From JANNAV01 sp031384695 (GTDB lineage Bacteria; Pseudomonadota; Alphaproteobacteria; Rhodobacterales; Rhodobacteraceae): DNA of 6,758 nt. Each line of letters begins with the position of its first letter. Positions within the stretch are counted from its first letter, which is position 1. The notes beneath the pieces are model-generated. The model did not search any database. It saw only the letters and a program-made list of their open reading frames with translations, and was not told where the DNA came from. Below are positions 5,693 through 6,758 of this stretch, piece by piece. The stretch is taken from NCBI GenBank assembly GCA_031384695.1, contig JANNAV010000194.1:1-6758 (forward strand). Reading direction: 5' to 3'. Made by a program: the position numbers and the translations under genes.

Positions 5693-6758
5693 ATGGCGGT
5701 TGTGAGGGAAGAATTCGTGCGGCTGCCCGAGGGGGCTGCGGCGGCCGCGCGGGCGCGGCTGGGGCTGGCGGCGTCAGCGGTTTTGCGCATTGCCTATGTG
5801 GCGGGGCCGGGCGATGCGGCGGGGACGTTCGAGCATTGGGCGCGCGGCGCGCAAGACCCGAGAGTGCCGGTGGTGACATATTCGTCGATGTTTTACGAGT
5901 TGATCGACAAGCTGGGGGCGGAGGCGCTGATCCTGACCGAGCCTGCGGGCCAGCCCGCCGTGCCCGACGCGCGGTTTCGCTTCGTGCAAACACCACGGCT
6001 GCGGCCAAAGGGGTTTCTGGCCTGGCATATGGCGAATTTCCGCTTTGCGCGCGCGGTGCTGCGGCAGATTGCGCGCTTTCAGCCGCATGTGGTGGTGGTG
6101 GGGACGGATGCGCCGATCTGGGTGTTCCGGGGCGTCGGGCGCAGGGTAAAGCTGGTACTGACGGCGCATAACACCTTTTGGCCGATGGGGCGGCGCAGCA
6201 GTTCGGCGCGGGCGCGGGTGAAGGCGTTCTGCGTCGGGGCGGCGTTGGCGCCGGTGGCCTCGGCGGTCTGCACCTCGCAGGAATGCGCCCGGCAGGTGGC
6301 GGCGCTGGCGGGCGGGCCCGAGCGGCTGTTTGTGGAGATACCACAGGTGGCGGCGGCTTTTCAGGGTGGCGGGCGGACAAGGAAGGTTGCGCGCAAGCTG
6401 TTGTTTCTGGGGCGGATCGAGGAGAACAAGGGGGTTTTTGATCTGCTTGCGGCGTTCGCTTCGCTGGCGGATGAATTTGCCGATCTGCAGCTGGATTTTG
6501 CCGGCAGTGGTGCTGCGGAAGCCGAATTGCGCCTGCGGATCAAGGCTTTGGGCGGGCAGGATCGGGTGCGGTTTCTGGGGCAGTTGTCGGCTGCGGGCGT
6601 GCATGCGGCGCTGGGGCAGGCGGATGTGCTGGTGTGCCCGACGCGGTCTTCGTTTCACGAGGGGCTGGCTTTGGTGGTGGTGGAGGCGGCGGTGCACGGG
6701 GTGCCGAGCGTGCTGAGTTCGGTGGTGCCCGCCAAAGACCTGATGGGCGAGGCCTGCG
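5693..6758 (+). CDS. GT-B fold glycosyltransferase, GT4-like (3' end cut by window edge)
   Basis: The first 355 residues are visible. Such enzymes move a sugar from a nucleotide donor to an acceptor, usually in envelope or exopolysaccharide assembly at the inner face of the membrane. Seen: an N-terminal Rossmann-like half beginning LRIAYVAGPGDAAGTFEHW, with HVVVVGTDAP and a TAHNTFWP motif. The C-terminal donor half follows with LFLGRIEENKG (R241 and K246 in the usual donor-phosphate positions) and the family signature EX7E at E323 and E331. The end is missing, probably by only a few tens of residues. The start is the first ATG, at 5693, with a G-run four bases upstream. The frame is open back to 5609 with GTG/TTG options near 5657-5663, and about 30 residues already precede the first Rossmann strand. 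Donor and acceptor are unknown. Nothing links it to the amine locus. Confidence 0.9.
   Translation, partial: MAVVREEFVRLPEGAAAAARARLGLAASAVLRIAYVAGPGDAAGTFEHWARGAQDPRVPVVTYSSMFYELIDKLGAEALILTEPAGQPAVPDARFRFVQTPRLRPKGFLAWHMANFRFARAVLRQIARFQPHVVVVGTDAPIWVFRGVGRRVKLVLTAHNTFWPMGRRSSSARARVKAFCVGAALAPVASAVCTSQECARQVAALAGGPERLFVEIPQVAAAFQGGGRTRKVARKLLFLGRIEENKGVFDLLAAFASLADEFADLQLDFAGSGAAEAELRLRIKALGGQDRVRFLGQLSAAGVHAALGQADVLVCPTRSSFHEGLALVVVEAAVHGVPSVLSSVVPAKDLMGEAC

Noticed and set aside
5605..6171. 188-codon plus-strand frame overlapping the glycosyltransferase
   Set aside because: It is a different frame from the one carrying the glycosyltransferase motifs, and is low-complexity Gly/Ala/Arg.

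Overview
The window is high-GC, densely packed DNA with short intergenic gaps. Gene content and style point to an alphaproteobacterium, most likely Rhodobacteraceae. This placement is inferred from protein families, codon style and a familiar-looking intergenic tail, because no rRNA or taxonomic marker is present. There are six protein-coding genes, two of them cut by the window edges. I see no tRNA, rRNA, CRISPR array, insertion sequence or phage gene.

Left half (1-4114): a divergent pair of transcription units around a 137-bp promoter region (1565-1701). Leftward runs a large flavin/iron-sulfur amine dehydrogenase of the trimethylamine dehydrogenase family. It is the N-terminal 521 residues of perhaps ~680-730, and it lacks the cysteine that carries covalent FMN in trimethylamine dehydrogenase. 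Rightward runs a tight three-gene operon: a BKACE/DUF849 beta-keto acid cleavage enzyme, a GNAT acetyltransferase of spermidine/spermine-acetyltransferase type, and a zinc acetylpolyamine amidohydrolase of the histone-deacetylase fold. Both downstream junctions are 4-bp stop/start overlaps (TTGA and GTGA). The shared promoter region holds a perfect TTGT-N3-ACAA palindrome that fits the operator pattern of FadR-type GntR repressors.

My reading is a catabolic locus for an N-methylated or polyamine-like compound: oxidative removal from nitrogen, acetyl masking and unmasking of an amine, and CoA-dependent cleavage of a beta-keto acid. The enzyme classes are well supported. The pathway and its substrate are inference, and this is the most interesting part of the window.

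Middle (4115-4199): a convergent gap with two hairpins and an AT-rich tail.

Right half: a leftward flotillin/SPFH membrane scaffold protein with a Pro-Ala tail encoded by a strong G-run tract (4200-5567), then a 125-bp divergent gap, then a rightward GT-B (GT4-like) glycosyltransferase that runs off the right edge. These two look like ordinary envelope genes with no visible link to the amine locus.
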